A DNA stretch of 64,000 bases from Candidatus Methanomethylophilaceae archaeon (GCA_944320495.1 CALUHR010000005.1:124001-188000), one strand, 5' to 3'. Positions 23,615 to 31,825 are shown, numbered from the stretch's first letter. Numbers and translations: made by a program. The notes: a model not told the origin generated them from the sequence alone.

Positions 23615-24000
23615 AGCAGACAATCGTCATGAGGATCCTCCCGGACTACGAGATCCGTCTCTCCAAGGACGTCGGCGGTGCGGAGCTCTACAATGTCTAC
23701 GACAAGACGCTGAACCGCATAGTCGGCCACTCCAAGCGCTACGAGACGGCCCTCACCTTCGCCCTCACCCGCCAGGAGCCCATAATCGTCGGGACCCCTC
23801 CCGAGGGGTTCCACCGCGAACAGCTCTGCACCTACGGCCCCTACACCATCATCAGGACCGTCCGCAAGGACGGCGAGGACAGCGGGCTGAGATGGGTGTA
23901 CGAGGCCGTGGACCGCGACGGGACCGTCATGGCCACGTCGTCGAGCTTCATCGACATCAGCCAGAGGGCCGTCCGCATGGCCGCGGAGGTGAGGAGATGA
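23611..24000 (+). CDS. Hypothetical protein
   Basis: 129 residues, alpha/beta (YEIRLSKDVGGAELYNVYDK; YGPYTIIRTVRKDGEDSGLR). Not recognised. ATGA overlap to the next gene. Confidence 0.55.
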   Translation: MKQTIVMRILPDYEIRLSKDVGGAELYNVYDKTLNRIVGHSKRYETALTFALTRQEPIIVGTPPEGFHREQLCTYGPYTIIRTVRKDGEDSGLRWVYEAVDRDGTVMATSSSFIDISQRAVRMAAEVRR

Positions 24001-24392
24001 CCGTCGCCGAGACGTCCGTGCAGGCGTACTACGGCGCGGAGCGTCTCTCCCGCCAGAGGTGCATCCAGGTCCGCGAGTTCATCGAGGCCAACCCCGACGT
24101 CTGCAACGAGGACATCTCCCGCGGGCTCCGCATGCCCATCCAGACCGTCACGCCCCGCGTGAAGGAATTGAAGGAGAACGGGGTCGTCTGGGTCACCGGA
24201 CGCAAGAAGACGTCCACGGGGGCGGGTGCCAAGACCTACAGGGTCGCCTGCTGTCCCAAGTGCCTCTCTGCCCGTCTGGAGGCCACAAGGATCGACAGCC
24301 AGAGGTTCCGCTATTACTGCTGGAGCTGCGGACACACGTTCATCGCCCGCCTCGGGGAGCGCTCCGAGGACGTCGTGGAGGTGCTGGCATGA
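23997..24392 (+). CDS. Winged helix with C-terminal zinc ribbon
   Basis: 131 residues. A wHTH (IEANPDVCNEDISRGLRM...VTPRVKELKENGVVW, about 28-68) is joined to a four-cysteine ribbon (CPKCLSA...CWSCGHTF, about 86-115). This layout is common in archaeal viral regulators. Confidence 0.65.
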   Translation: MTVAETSVQAYYGAERLSRQRCIQVREFIEANPDVCNEDISRGLRMPIQTVTPRVKELKENGVVWVTGRKKTSTGAGAKTYRVACCPKCLSARLEATRIDSQRFRYYCWSCGHTFIARLGERSEDVVEVLA

Positions 24393-24745
24393 CCCGCGTC
24401 CTCGATCAGAGGGAGAGGCTCAGGCCGATCCCCAAGTGCAGGATCTGCGGGGGGAACTTCTGCGTCTGCGGACGCCGCATCTCCAAGGACGGCACCGTCC
24501 TCATGGAACTCGACTGCATCTGCGGGAACCGTCTCACGGTCCTCCGCAGCCTGAGAGGCGTATCCCATGCCCGAGGACGACTGGAGGAGCATCTCCGGCA
24601 GGACCTACCTCATGGGTACCCGCGCCAAGGCCGTGATGGACAACCTGTCCGTCATGCTCCCCGGCATCAGCAAGAGCCAGATCCTCAACGTGGCCCTGTT
24701 CTACACGGCGAACTCGATCCGCGAGCGCCGCGGGGACAACCATGA
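24389..24745 (+). CDS. Small cysteine-rich protein, frame running into the next gene
   Basis: The convincing part is the first ~60 residues: CRICGGNFCVCGRRIS...LDCICGNRL, six cysteines for one or two zinc sites. The frame has no stop before 24745 and overlaps the next gene by 179 nt; that overlapping part reads like a shadow (HGYPRQGRDGQP). Either the tail is really translated or a base has been lost near 24570. Confidence 0.45.
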   Translation: MTRVLDQRERLRPIPKCRICGGNFCVCGRRISKDGTVLMELDCICGNRLTVLRSLRGVSHARGRLEEHLRQDLPHGYPRQGRDGQPVRHAPRHQQEPDPQRGPVLHGELDPRAPRGQP

Positions 24746-25019
24746 CGTCCCCGTGCGCAAGGCGTTCGACGAGATCGTCGACGAGCTCACCGAGGTCGGC
24801 TACAAGGACCTTCTCACCAGCGTCCTGCCCTTCAGCTCGAAGAACCAGACGCGCCTGGACAACTTCCTCGGCTCCAAGATAGACGTGGACCTCGATGCCG
24901 AAGGCTTCGACCCCCTGGAATCCGCCGAGTACGAAACCGATTTCGAAACGACTTCCCGGGATGGGATGGAAATGGATGGGAACGACGAGAACGTCGGTGA
25001 AGAGGGGGGATCGGAATGA
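24567..25019 (+). CDS. Hypothetical protein
   Basis: 150 residues. YLMGTRAKAVMDNLSVMLPG and KSQILNVALFYTANSIRER look helical and may form an RHH-like N-terminus; the C-terminus is very acidic (ESAEYETDFETTSRDGMEMD). Not recognised. Confidence 0.55.
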   Translation: MPEDDWRSISGRTYLMGTRAKAVMDNLSVMLPGISKSQILNVALFYTANSIRERRGDNHDVPVRKAFDEIVDELTEVGYKDLLTSVLPFSSKNQTRLDNFLGSKIDVDLDAEGFDPLESAEYETDFETTSRDGMEMDGNDENVGEEGGSE

Positions 25020-25396
25020 CGATGTCGTTCCGCAGGACCCCCGAGCCCAGGACGCCGAAGGTGACCCGGGCCATGATGGGTGTGGACGACGATGCCGCGG
25101 AGCCGAAGGCCCCCTTCGAGCGCAAGCGGAACATCTCCAAGGAGATCGCGAACCCCCCGAAGAAGCAGTTCGACTACCTGATCATCAAGCAGGACGGGGA
25201 CATGATGTTCGTCGTGGACGGCACCATGCCCGCGGAGAAGGCCGCCAAGGTCTATCTCCGCCACATGCCGAACGCCCAGGTGTTCGACGCCTACGAGCCC
25301 GGATTCGCCCGGTTCAACGTCGTCACCCAGGCGTACGAGGTGTGCCCCGAGGGCAAGGGGACGTTCCGCGTCCACATCTTCCACATGGGGGTGTGA
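25016..25396 (+). CDS. Hypothetical protein
   Basis: 126 residues. A basic N-terminal tail (SFRRTPEPRTPKVTR) leads to a beta-rich half (YLIIKQDGDMMFVVDGTMPA). Unknown. Confidence 0.5.
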   Translation: MTMSFRRTPEPRTPKVTRAMMGVDDDAAEPKAPFERKRNISKEIANPPKKQFDYLIIKQDGDMMFVVDGTMPAEKAAKVYLRHMPNAQVFDAYEPGFARFNVVTQAYEVCPEGKGTFRVHIFHMGV

Positions 25397-25773
25397 GCAC
25401 GGAGACCGTCAGAGAGACGTTCTACAGGTGCGAGGTCTGCGGACAGAGGTTCAGGGTCCTCTCCGAGGCGTCCGCCCACGAGGTCGTCTGCCGCGAGAAC
25501 GAGTTCCGCGCGAGATCCCTCATCGGGAAGTGGGTGTTCTACGGCACCAGGGCCGGATTCGTCTTCGACGCGGCCGACAACGGTTCGTGCGTCAGGCTCT
25601 ACGTCCCCCTCGAGGCCCTCATCCACATCACCCCCGCCGATCAGTGCAGGGTCACCGACGAGGAGACGGCCATCGGGGACATCAGGAAGGCCCTGGAGGA
25701 CAACATCGCCCTCACCTCCCTCTACAAGAGGATGGCCCCCGCCAACGCCGAGATCGAGGGGGCGGTAGAGTGA
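25393..25773 (+). CDS. C2HC finger protein with shared C-terminal domain
   Basis: 126 residues from GTG (GTGA overlap). Finger CEVCGQRF...AHEVVC (C-x2-C-x12-H-x3-C, residues ~14-34) followed by a domain starting SLIGKWVFYGTRAGFVF. The 30182 and 30565 products have the same finger, then LIGRW or LVGCW, so the three are paralogues. Nucleic-acid or protein binding is likely; role unknown. Confidence 0.6.
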   Translation: MSTETVRETFYRCEVCGQRFRVLSEASAHEVVCRENEFRARSLIGKWVFYGTRAGFVFDAADNGSCVRLYVPLEALIHITPADQCRVTDEETAIGDIRKALEDNIALTSLYKRMAPANAEIEGAVE

Positions 25774-26009
25774 GCGGCCGCGAGTACCACTCGTGCAGGA
25801 TTTTCTCCAACGAGTGGACATCCGAGGGGCGTGCCATAAGCAACATCGTCCACGGGTCCGTCGGGGCCGCCCTCGAGGAGGGTCTGGACGACGCGGAGAG
25901 CGAGGTCGCCTTCCGCGAGTCCTACACCGTCGTCGAGTACGTCGGCGGACGCTACGTCCGCGTCCCGGACGAGACCGTGGACGAGCTGAAGAGGGTGATG
26001 CTGGCATGA
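25770..26009 (+). CDS. Hypothetical small protein
   Basis: 79 residues from GTG (GTGA overlap). Acidic middle (ALEEGLDDAESEVAFRESY). Not recognised. Confidence 0.5.
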   Translation: MSGREYHSCRIFSNEWTSEGRAISNIVHGSVGAALEEGLDDAESEVAFRESYTVVEYVGGRYVRVPDETVDELKRVMLA

Positions 26010-26608
26010 GGGCCGAGACCCACTTCGTCTGCGAGCTCTGCGGCGAGAGGTTCGACTCCAGCACCGACTGCCTGGAGCACGAGTCCACCATGCACCGCGC
26101 CCCCGCCCCCGGATTCTACACCTCGGGGGACAGGCTCATCCACGTGACGCCCACGGACCACAGCTTCGTGGACTCCGACCTGCACGTGAGACACGACACG
26201 AACGACAGCTTCCGCTTCACCGAGGTCGTCGAGATCTCCGAGTGGGAGGCGTACAAGATGATGAGCGGATGGAGCTCGGACAGGTTCCGCAACCTCCTGG
26301 CCACGATGGGCATCCGCGAGCAGGGCGTAGGGGGGAGGAGGCGATGGCCTTCGAGTACCGCGAGTGCAGGGACTGCGCCCACCACGTCCTGGCCGAGTCC
26401 ATCGAGATGGGCCCGGAGGGGATCATGGGCAAGACCGTCGTCCCGATCTGCACCCTCAAGGGCATCACCATCGGGGAGGTCGGCCGCGGGGCCGGCTACT
26501 GCTCCTACTTCGAGGAGGGGGAACACCCTCCGAGGGAGACCTGCCATGGATGCTCCCACAGCTTCAAGGTCGAGACGTTCGAGATGGACCCCTCCGGTAT
26601 CCTCCTGA
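26006..26608 (+). CDS. C2H2 zinc-finger protein, frame running into the next gene
   Basis: The reliable part is residues 1-~112. It opens with a classical finger, CELCGERF...LEHESTMH (C-x2-C-x12-H-x4-H), close to the element's C2HC family. After GIREQGVGG (about 26330) the frame continues through the next gene with a Ser/Pro/Ala-rich sequence that looks non-coding. A G6 run at about 26328 sits exactly at this transition, so a lost or gained G may have removed the original stop. Confidence 0.5.
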   Translation: MRAETHFVCELCGERFDSSTDCLEHESTMHRAPAPGFYTSGDRLIHVTPTDHSFVDSDLHVRHDTNDSFRFTEVVEISEWEAYKMMSGWSSDRFRNLLATMGIREQGVGGRRRWPSSTASAGTAPTTSWPSPSRWARRGSWARPSSRSAPSRASPSGRSAAGPATAPTSRRGNTLRGRPAMDAPTASRSRRSRWTPPVSS

Positions 26609-27183
26609 AGGTCGAGAGGGAGTTCTGCGATCTCAAGCGCCTCCCCCTCTCGGACATCAACCGCCCCGCTGGGGACTGCCGCCACTTTGACGACGAGTCC
26701 GAGGAGGAGAAGGACGAGCGCGGGAGCTACTACGTCGTCCTCACCGGGACGCAGACTATGAAGATCTACGACGCCCGGAACATCCGCGACGCCATCAGCC
26801 AGGCACTGGACCAGACCTGGCTCGAGGACCCCGAGGTGGAATCCGTGGAGGCGTTCCGATGCCGGCCGTTTCTCACAACCTTTCAGACGCCCCCGTCAGC
26901 CGGGGGCATCCAAACCACACGATCCGGACAGGAGATGATGACAGGATGGGATACATGTTCGTCAGACGCAGGGACGGCTCCGCCGCCCTCTACAAGGAGG
27001 CCATCGGACGGGGCTGGATCCTCTGCGACCCCGATACGGGGAAGGAATCGGACGTCGCCGTGGGATACGACGTCGCCACGAAGGACTGGAACCTCATGGA
27101 GGTCCTGGACGACTGGCAGGACGCGGTGGACACCTACCGCGTCAACGCCGTCGCCCTGCCCCGCTCGCCCTACACCGGCATGA
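26344..27183 (+). CDS. Tandem cysteine-domain protein, frame running into the next gene
   Basis: Two ~50-residue copies of one cysteine module: CRDCAHHV...PICTLKGITI...GYCSYFEEG and CHGCSHSF...EFCDLKRLPL...GDCRHFDDE. The module C-x2-C...C-x-L-K...C-x2-F probably binds zinc. Convincing sequence ends near 26860 (VESVEAF); beyond, the frame overlaps a hairpin and the next gene as a shadow up to 27183. Confidence 0.5.
   Translation: MAFEYRECRDCAHHVLAESIEMGPEGIMGKTVVPICTLKGITIGEVGRGAGYCSYFEEGEHPPRETCHGCSHSFKVETFEMDPSGILLKVEREFCDLKRLPLSDINRPAGDCRHFDDESEEEKDERGSYYVVLTGTQTMKIYDARNIRDAISQALDQTWLEDPEVESVEAFRCRPFLTTFQTPPSAGGIQTTRSGQEMMTGWDTCSSDAGTAPPPSTRRPSDGAGSSATPIRGRNRTSPWDTTSPRRTGTSWRSWTTGRTRWTPTASTPSPCPARPTPA
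26889..26907 (+). terminator. Perfect hairpin between two genes
   Basis: GCCCCCG (26889-26895), loop TCAGC, CGGGGGC (26901-26907). No T tract follows. It lies in the only real gap in this stretch (about 26860-26945), so it may stabilise or end the upstream message. Confidence 0.45.
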
Positions 27184-27395
27184 GGGGGATCTACGTCGGC
27201 AACGTCGTGGACGGGGGGCTAGGGGAGTCCTATGCAGTCTGCACCACCGGCGACGGCCGCGTGGTCGTCGGCCACGGCGACGGCGAGAGCGCCATCTGCC
27301 CGAACGAGGCGATGGACCTCTCGCTGATGATCGCCAGGGCCGCCACCTACGCCGAGAGGGAGTGGGTCCGCATGACCGAGGGGGGATTGCTTTGA
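26946..27395 (+). CDS. Hypothetical protein
   Basis: 149 residues; ACAGG lies just before the ATG. Beta-rich start (MFVRRRDGSAALYKEAIGRG), later GIYVGNVVDGGLGESYAVCT. Not recognised. Confidence 0.55.
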   Translation: MGYMFVRRRDGSAALYKEAIGRGWILCDPDTGKESDVAVGYDVATKDWNLMEVLDDWQDAVDTYRVNAVALPRSPYTGMRGIYVGNVVDGGLGESYAVCTTGDGRVVVGHGDGESAICPNEAMDLSLMIARAATYAEREWVRMTEGGLL

Positions 27396-27667
27396 ACCCC
27401 GAGACAGTAGGCATCATGACCGTCGAGTTCTCCCCCTCCGCGCCCGTGGAGTACCTCCTGGACCTCATGGACGCCTTCGAGGGGCTCGTCGGCTTGGACA
27501 TGAACATGAGGATGGTCCGCTACCGCGTGGAGGTGGGGAACGTCACCGCCTCCGTGTACGAGGGCATCTCCGACGCCATCGCCGAGCGCATCGGCCCCGA
27601 CGGCTTCACGGGCGTCCAGTGGGTCCCGAACGACGGTACCACGGCAGTCAGGGAGGTGAACGCATGA
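27392..27667 (+). CDS. Hypothetical protein
   Basis: 91 residues from TTG (TTGA overlap), preceded by GAGGGGG. Alpha/beta (VEYLLDLMDAFEGLVGLDM). Not recognised. Directly upstream of and coupled to the dUTPase. Confidence 0.5.
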   Translation: MNPETVGIMTVEFSPSAPVEYLLDLMDAFEGLVGLDMNMRMVRYRVEVGNVTASVYEGISDAIAERIGPDGFTGVQWVPNDGTTAVREVNA

Positions 27668-28299
27668 TCGCCCCCGAGGGACTCATGCCCAGGAGGGCCA
27701 CCCTCTCCTCCGCGGGATATGACTTCTACGCGCCCGAGGACATCCGCCTCGAACCCGGGAAGTGGACCGAGGTTGACACCCAGGTCCGCTTCGACGGCTC
27801 CGAGACCGTCGAGGGATGCCCCAGATGGTTCATGCTGATGGCCCCCCGCTCCGGACTCGGATTCAGGCACGGCGTCCGTCTGGCCAACACCGTCGGCGTC
27901 ATCGACCAGGACTACAGGCAGAACATCAGAGCCAAGCTCACCAGCGACACCCCGTGCGAGATCCCCGCCGGGAAGGCGTTCATGCAGGGGATAGTCATCC
28001 CCTACGCGACCTTCTCCGAGGAGATCGAGCCCGTCGCGGAGCGCGTGGGCGGGTTCGGATCCACCGAATCCCGCTCCGAGGCCACGGCCATCCCCATCGG
28101 ATGCCCCTGGTGCGCCGACGCCCAGCTCACCGCCTCCGGCAACCCGAAGGACGGTCCCGTGACCCTCAGATGCCCGCACTGCGGACGCTCCGCCACCGCG
28201 GACACCGTCTTCGGCGCGATGCTCACCCTCGCGGACATCTACAAGGACGGCACCGACTCCGGACCCCTCGAGGTCTTCGTGAAGGAGGCGGCCCGATGA
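27664..28299 (+). CDS. dut: Trimeric dUTPase fused to a C-terminal zinc ribbon
   Basis: 211 residues. All five dUTPase motifs are seen: SAGYDFYAP (1), APRSGLGFRHG (2), NTVGVIDQDYR (3), GKAFMQGIVIP (4) and VGGFGSTESR (5). It hydrolyses dUTP to dUMP, protecting element DNA from uracil. From ~147 an extra ribbon CPWC...CPHCGRSA follows, resembling the Lar-like ribbons nearby and not part of normal dUTPases. Motif 5 usually closes the neighbouring active site, so a domain added straight after it is unusual. Confidence 0.88.
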   Translation: MIAPEGLMPRRATLSSAGYDFYAPEDIRLEPGKWTEVDTQVRFDGSETVEGCPRWFMLMAPRSGLGFRHGVRLANTVGVIDQDYRQNIRAKLTSDTPCEIPAGKAFMQGIVIPYATFSEEIEPVAERVGGFGSTESRSEATAIPIGCPWCADAQLTASGNPKDGPVTLRCPHCGRSATADTVFGAMLTLADIYKDGTDSGPLEVFVKEAAR

Positions 28300-28601
28300 T
28301 CCACTACGAGAGATGCACCGTCTCCTCCGGCAGAAGGCTCGACATCAACAGGGAGATGTGCCAATCGGTCCTGATCCCCGTCGGACCCCAGATCCTCCGC
28401 TTCTACGTCCCCGAGAGCGACAAGGACGCGGTGAAGCAGCTCCTGAAGGTCCTCGGCGTCGAGAAGATCAGGGAGGCTCGCGGGCAGGTTGTGTCCGTCA
28501 CCGTCACGGGGAACACCGCCGTGCTGAAGAACCCCGTGACCGAGGAGTCCGTCAGCGTCTTCGAGCACACCTACACCTACAGGCCGGGGGTGTACGTATG
28601 A
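28296..28601 (+). CDS. Hypothetical protein
   Basis: 101 residues, beta-rich (SVTVTGNTAVLKNPVTEESV). ATGA overlaps on both sides. Not recognised. Confidence 0.5.
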   Translation: MIHYERCTVSSGRRLDINREMCQSVLIPVGPQILRFYVPESDKDAVKQLLKVLGVEKIREARGQVVSVTVTGNTAVLKNPVTEESVSVFEHTYTYRPGVYV

Positions 28602-28852
28602 CCTCCAGAACCATGTCGTTTGTGTGCGACATCACCTCCGGCCCCAAGCGGGACCCGTGCGCCAGATGCGGCATCGCCCACCCGAGGATCGTCTTCCAGG
28701 AGAAGGACGGCGAGAACAGGTTCTGGTTCGGATGCAGGGGATGCGGCTCGTCCACCGACGAGTACCCCCTCCTCTCCGAGGCCCTGGCCGCCTGGAACGA
28801 GGGAAGGCTCATCGAGCCCCCCGAGGAACCCGCATGGGAGGGATACCGATGA
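28598..28852 (+). CDS. Lar-like zinc-ribbon protein
   Basis: 84 residues. CARCGIAHPRIVF...FGCRGCGSST followed by LSEALAAWNEG gives two cysteine pairs and the A-x-x-A-x-x-x-W-N signature of Lar (Rac-prophage restriction alleviation) proteins. Lar modulates host type I restriction; that role here is inferred. Confidence 0.65.
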   Translation: MTSRTMSFVCDITSGPKRDPCARCGIAHPRIVFQEKDGENRFWFGCRGCGSSTDEYPLLSEALAAWNEGRLIEPPEEPAWEGYR

Positions 28853-29034
28853 TCACTGGCAAGCACGGCATCACCGACGCCCGCAGCGTCAGATGCGTCC
28901 TCTGCGGAGCGATCCTCGACCTCCCGGGGGAGATCCCCCTGTCCCAGCTGGGCTCCGCCGTCCACTCGATGGGCTGGAGGATGTCCGGGGACCGCTTCGT
29001 CTGCCCCAAGCACAAGGACGGTGGTTCCAGATGA
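28849..29034 (+). CDS. Small zinc-binding protein
   Basis: 61 residues with CVLCG (about 16-20) and CPKHK (about 52-56), enough for one zinc site. Not recognised beyond that. Confidence 0.5.
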   Translation: MITGKHGITDARSVRCVLCGAILDLPGEIPLSQLGSAVHSMGWRMSGDRFVCPKHKDGGSR

Positions 29035-29213
29035 GCGGATTCACCCGCATGGACCTCATCCTCGGGATGGAGTCCTCGCGCTGCTGTCTGAGGGACTGGT
29101 TCGCGCCCATGGCCGAGAACATCGGCATGGACGACGTCGCCGGGCGCCTCAGGGAGATCTCCGAGGAAGTCGCCGAGCTCGTCGCCCGCGTATCCGAGGG
29201 GGTGGAGGCATGA
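29031..29213 (+). CDS. Hypothetical helical small protein
   Basis: 60 residues, helical at the C-terminus (GRLREISEEVAELVARVSEG). Not recognised. Confidence 0.45.
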   Translation: MSGFTRMDLILGMESSRCCLRDWFAPMAENIGMDDVAGRLREISEEVAELVARVSEGVEA

Positions 29214-29437
29214 GCGAGGTCATGGCATCGTCCGACCTGCGCCCCTGCCCCTTCTGCGGATGCGCCCGCATCCTGTCGAAGGCCACGTCCCCGATCCCGT
29301 TCGTCACCCATTGGAAGGTCACCTGCCTCTCGTGCGGTGCTTCCACCGACGGCGACGTGGACTTCGGCAAGGCCGGGACCCCCGAGGAGATGAAGGCGCG
29401 CGCCGAGGAGCGCTGGAACAGGAGGGCGAGGGCATGA
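29210..29437 (+). CDS. Lar family restriction-alleviation-like protein
   Basis: 75 residues. DLRPCPFCGCARIL...VTCLSCGASTD...EERWNRRA is a close match to the Lar pattern (PCPFCG, C-x-x-CGA, W-N-R). The best Lar candidate in the window. Its partner restriction system is not known. Confidence 0.75.
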   Translation: MSEVMASSDLRPCPFCGCARILSKATSPIPFVTHWKVTCLSCGASTDGDVDFGKAGTPEEMKARAEERWNRRARA

Positions 29438-29949
29438 CCGTCTTCCACTTCCGCTACGGCGGACGCGAGGAACCCCTCCTGACCGCCACCAACTACCATA
29501 CCGCCCGCATCAAGGCGTTCAACTTGCTCATACTCTCCCCCGAGGACGTGAGGTACGGCCTCCTGCTCCGTTCCAACGGCAAGAGGATGACCGAGGTGGG
29601 CGTGATGTTCCGCGAGTACCGCTACCTCGCCCTCAACGGCGACTCGTTCTCCGACTTTCTGGAGCATCCAGAGCGCTTCGAAGACAGGATCGTGGACGAG
29701 TACCCCCGCTTCCTGAGGAGGGTCATCACCTCCGTGGACGGCGGGATGGAGCTCGCCTTTGACGCCGGCGTCTTCCAGAGGGAGACCTCCGACGAGCTCT
29801 ACCGCAGGAGGTTCGGCGTGGAACCACCCGAACCCCGCGACACCTGGTGCAGGAAGTCCCGCGGATACTACCGCGAGAGCAGGACCCGCACCAACGGATC
29901 CTGCCCCGTCAGATGCTACGCCTTCCCCGCGAAGGAGGTGGCGGAATGA
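29434..29949 (+). CDS. Hypothetical protein
   Basis: 171 residues, aromatic and arginine-rich with a late Cys pair (DTWCRKSRGYY...SCPVRCYAF). The C-terminal FPAKE-V/G pattern is also at the end of the 32904 product (FFPAKEGSE). Not recognised. Confidence 0.5.
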   Translation: MTVFHFRYGGREEPLLTATNYHTARIKAFNLLILSPEDVRYGLLLRSNGKRMTEVGVMFREYRYLALNGDSFSDFLEHPERFEDRIVDEYPRFLRRVITSVDGGMELAFDAGVFQRETSDELYRRRFGVEPPEPRDTWCRKSRGYYRESRTRTNGSCPVRCYAFPAKEVAE

Positions 29950-30185
29950 CCCGGGCGCTGGACATCCGCATGTCCGACGGGAAGGTGTGGAGCCTACCGT
30001 TCGACTATGAGTGCGAGGCACGCATGACGATGAACCGCATCCGCTGTTCCGTATCCAGCTACAGCTTCACGGTAGACCGTAACGGTTGCATCCCGGGGCT
30101 GTATCTGGAGGACTATGGCTTGCCGGACGTGATCCCGTTCGTGTCGCACACAACGTCCCTGGAGCTCAGGGAGGTGGTGTCGTGA
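29946..30185 (+). CDS. Hypothetical small protein
   Basis: 79 residues (ALDIRMSDGKVWSLPFDYEC; SFTVDRNGCIPGLYLEDYG). Not recognised. Codon choice is slightly less GC-biased than its neighbours. Confidence 0.5.
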   Translation: MTRALDIRMSDGKVWSLPFDYECEARMTMNRIRCSVSSYSFTVDRNGCIPGLYLEDYGLPDVIPFVSHTTSLELREVVS

Positions 30186-30568
30186 CCGAGCCCGTGACGA
30201 CCTACTCCTGCCCGAACTGCGGGAAGACCTACGAGACCGAGGATGAATGCAAGGCGCACATCGCCTTCTGCGACAGGACCCGCGCCGAGAGGGAGTCCCT
30301 CATCGGACGCTGGGCGGAGGGCAACCACGGCGGGATCACCGCCATCGGACGCATAGACTCTGTCACCGGCAACGGCGTCTGGATACGGGGACTCGTCGTC
30401 AGCGAGTGCTTCGGACGCTTCAGCCTCGACAAGATGCCCCAGGTGTTCGCCTATGAAGACGTCCGGGTCTTCGATTCCGTCGCAGATGCCAGGGAGAGAT
30501 GGCATCTGGCGGTCAAGGACGTCGCCGACCATCTGCTGGAGACCTCCATCCCGGGGGTGGATGAATGA
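30182..30568 (+). CDS. C2HC finger protein with shared C-terminal domain
   Basis: 128 residues from GTG. Finger CPNCGKTY...AHIAFC, then RESLIGRWAEGNHGGITAIG and GVWIRGLVVSECF. A paralogue of the 30565 and 25393 products; overlaps the 30565 gene by 4 nt. Confidence 0.6.
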   Translation: MTEPVTTYSCPNCGKTYETEDECKAHIAFCDRTRAERESLIGRWAEGNHGGITAIGRIDSVTGNGVWIRGLVVSECFGRFSLDKMPQVFAYEDVRVFDSVADARERWHLAVKDVADHLLETSIPGVDE

Positions 30569-30957
30569 ACAGGACCAACGGGCTGTTCGCCCCGTACCGC
30601 TGTCTCGTCTGCTACCGCGAGTTCGCCGACAGGGACGAGCGCGACGCACACTCCGCGGAGTGCCAGGCCCTCGCCGACAGGGCGAAGGCTCTCGTCGGAT
30701 GCTGGGTCCGTGCTCGCCACGGCGATGTGGACGTCGTGGGGAAGGTCAGGGGTGTCGACGGCCCCGACCCCATCATTGAGGGGCTCGAGATCAGCGGAGG
30801 CTACATGGTCGTCGACACCTGCATCCAGATCGGTGCGGTGGAGGCCGACGAGCTCGTCGCCCTCGAGTCCGAGGACATGGCCGCCGAGGTATGGCACGAC
30901 ATCGTGGCCGATCACGCCGAGAGGATCTGGAACGACGCCAGGGGGGCGATGGAATGA
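30565..30957 (+). CDS. C2HC finger protein with shared C-terminal domain
   Basis: 130 residues. Finger CLVCYREF...AHSAEC, then AKALVGCWVRARHGDVDVVG and IIEGLEISGGYMV. Aligns over its whole length with the preceding product, so the pair arose by tandem duplication. Confidence 0.6.
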   Translation: MNRTNGLFAPYRCLVCYREFADRDERDAHSAECQALADRAKALVGCWVRARHGDVDVVGKVRGVDGPDPIIEGLEISGGYMVVDTCIQIGAVEADELVALESEDMAAEVWHDIVADHAERIWNDARGAME

Positions 30958-31013
30958 CCTCCGCCAACCTCGAAGGGCGCGACCTGCTCACCAAGTGGAG
31001 GGAGTACCCATGA
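30954..31013 (+). CDS. 19-residue coupling peptide
   Basis: A complete tiny frame, MTSANLEGRDLLTKWREYP, whose ATG overlaps the previous stop and whose stop overlaps the next ATG. It carries GGAGG near its end, which serves the next gene. It may simply bridge translation across the 52-nt gap. Confidence 0.4.
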   Translation: MTSANLEGRDLLTKWREYP

Positions 31014-31825
31014 CGGACGGCCAGAAAATCCTGAGGCACATCGTCTGCGAGGACGGGGACTCCATGCTCGTTCTGGGCACCGTCCCGGGACCCGACGCAA
31101 CCATGCTCGTGACGCTGACGCACCGCATCGGCACCCATGAGGACGGCTACAAGCAGGCCGTCATGCTGGACAGGGGCCAGGCTGTCGCCCTCCGCGACGC
31201 CCTGGACGAGATACTGTCCGCACGGCGCGAGGGAGTCTTCGGCTTCCCGAGGATGGAGAAGGTTTGGTTCTACGTCTACAACGTCACGGACACTTACTGC
31301 GGACCCGCCGTCACCGTCCTCGGGAAGCTCCCCGACGGAAAGGGATTCGTCCACGCCATCGTGGACATGCTGGGCATCTCCTACCCCTTCGTCACCCCGA
31401 ACCGCCCCTCGATGGCCGGCCTCAAGCCGTACATCCTGCTGGAGACCCTTGGGGAAACGATGCCCTATCTCGACAGGGCGAGGAGGGAGTACATCGACAC
31501 CCGTCTCGCCGACGTCGGACTGATCCCCAAGATCCGCCCGTACAAGCCAGATGAGGGCTTCGTGGACGCCGTCCGCACCGACGATGGCATCACCGTCCTC
31601 TCCAGCCACATCATCCGCAACGTCGGGACCCAGTACACGCTGACGTCCCTCTCGGGGGAGTCCAGGCGTCTCAGGAAGGTCACCTCCGAGGAGAGAACCG
31701 ACGAGAGGCCCGCCCTCGAGGGCGAGCATCTCTCCGAGGACGAGTGCAGGAACATCCTGACCGTCAGGTACAACGGCATCTGGAACACCATCATCGACGA
31801 GATTAGGGGGTGGTGCGGATGCTGA
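31010..31825 (+). CDS. Hypothetical protein
   Basis: 271 residues, one of the larger unknowns of the element. Segments: VFYVYNVTD-like YVYNVTDTYCGPAVTVLG, then VDMLGISYPFVTPNRPSMAG and ETMPYLDRARREYIDTRL. Alpha/beta throughout, no membrane segment. No motif I can name. Confidence 0.55.
   Translation: MTDGQKILRHIVCEDGDSMLVLGTVPGPDATMLVTLTHRIGTHEDGYKQAVMLDRGQAVALRDALDEILSARREGVFGFPRMEKVWFYVYNVTDTYCGPAVTVLGKLPDGKGFVHAIVDMLGISYPFVTPNRPSMAGLKPYILLETLGETMPYLDRARREYIDTRLADVGLIPKIRPYKPDEGFVDAVRTDDGITVLSSHIIRNVGTQYTLTSLSGESRRLRKVTSEERTDERPALEGEHLSEDECRNILTVRYNGIWNTIIDEIRGWCGC

Noticed and set aside
26328-26345. In-frame TAG read as pyrrolysine near the 26006 gene
   Set aside because: The TAG in GCGTAGGGG is not in the frame of the gene, and no pyl genes or methylamine methyltransferases are in the window.
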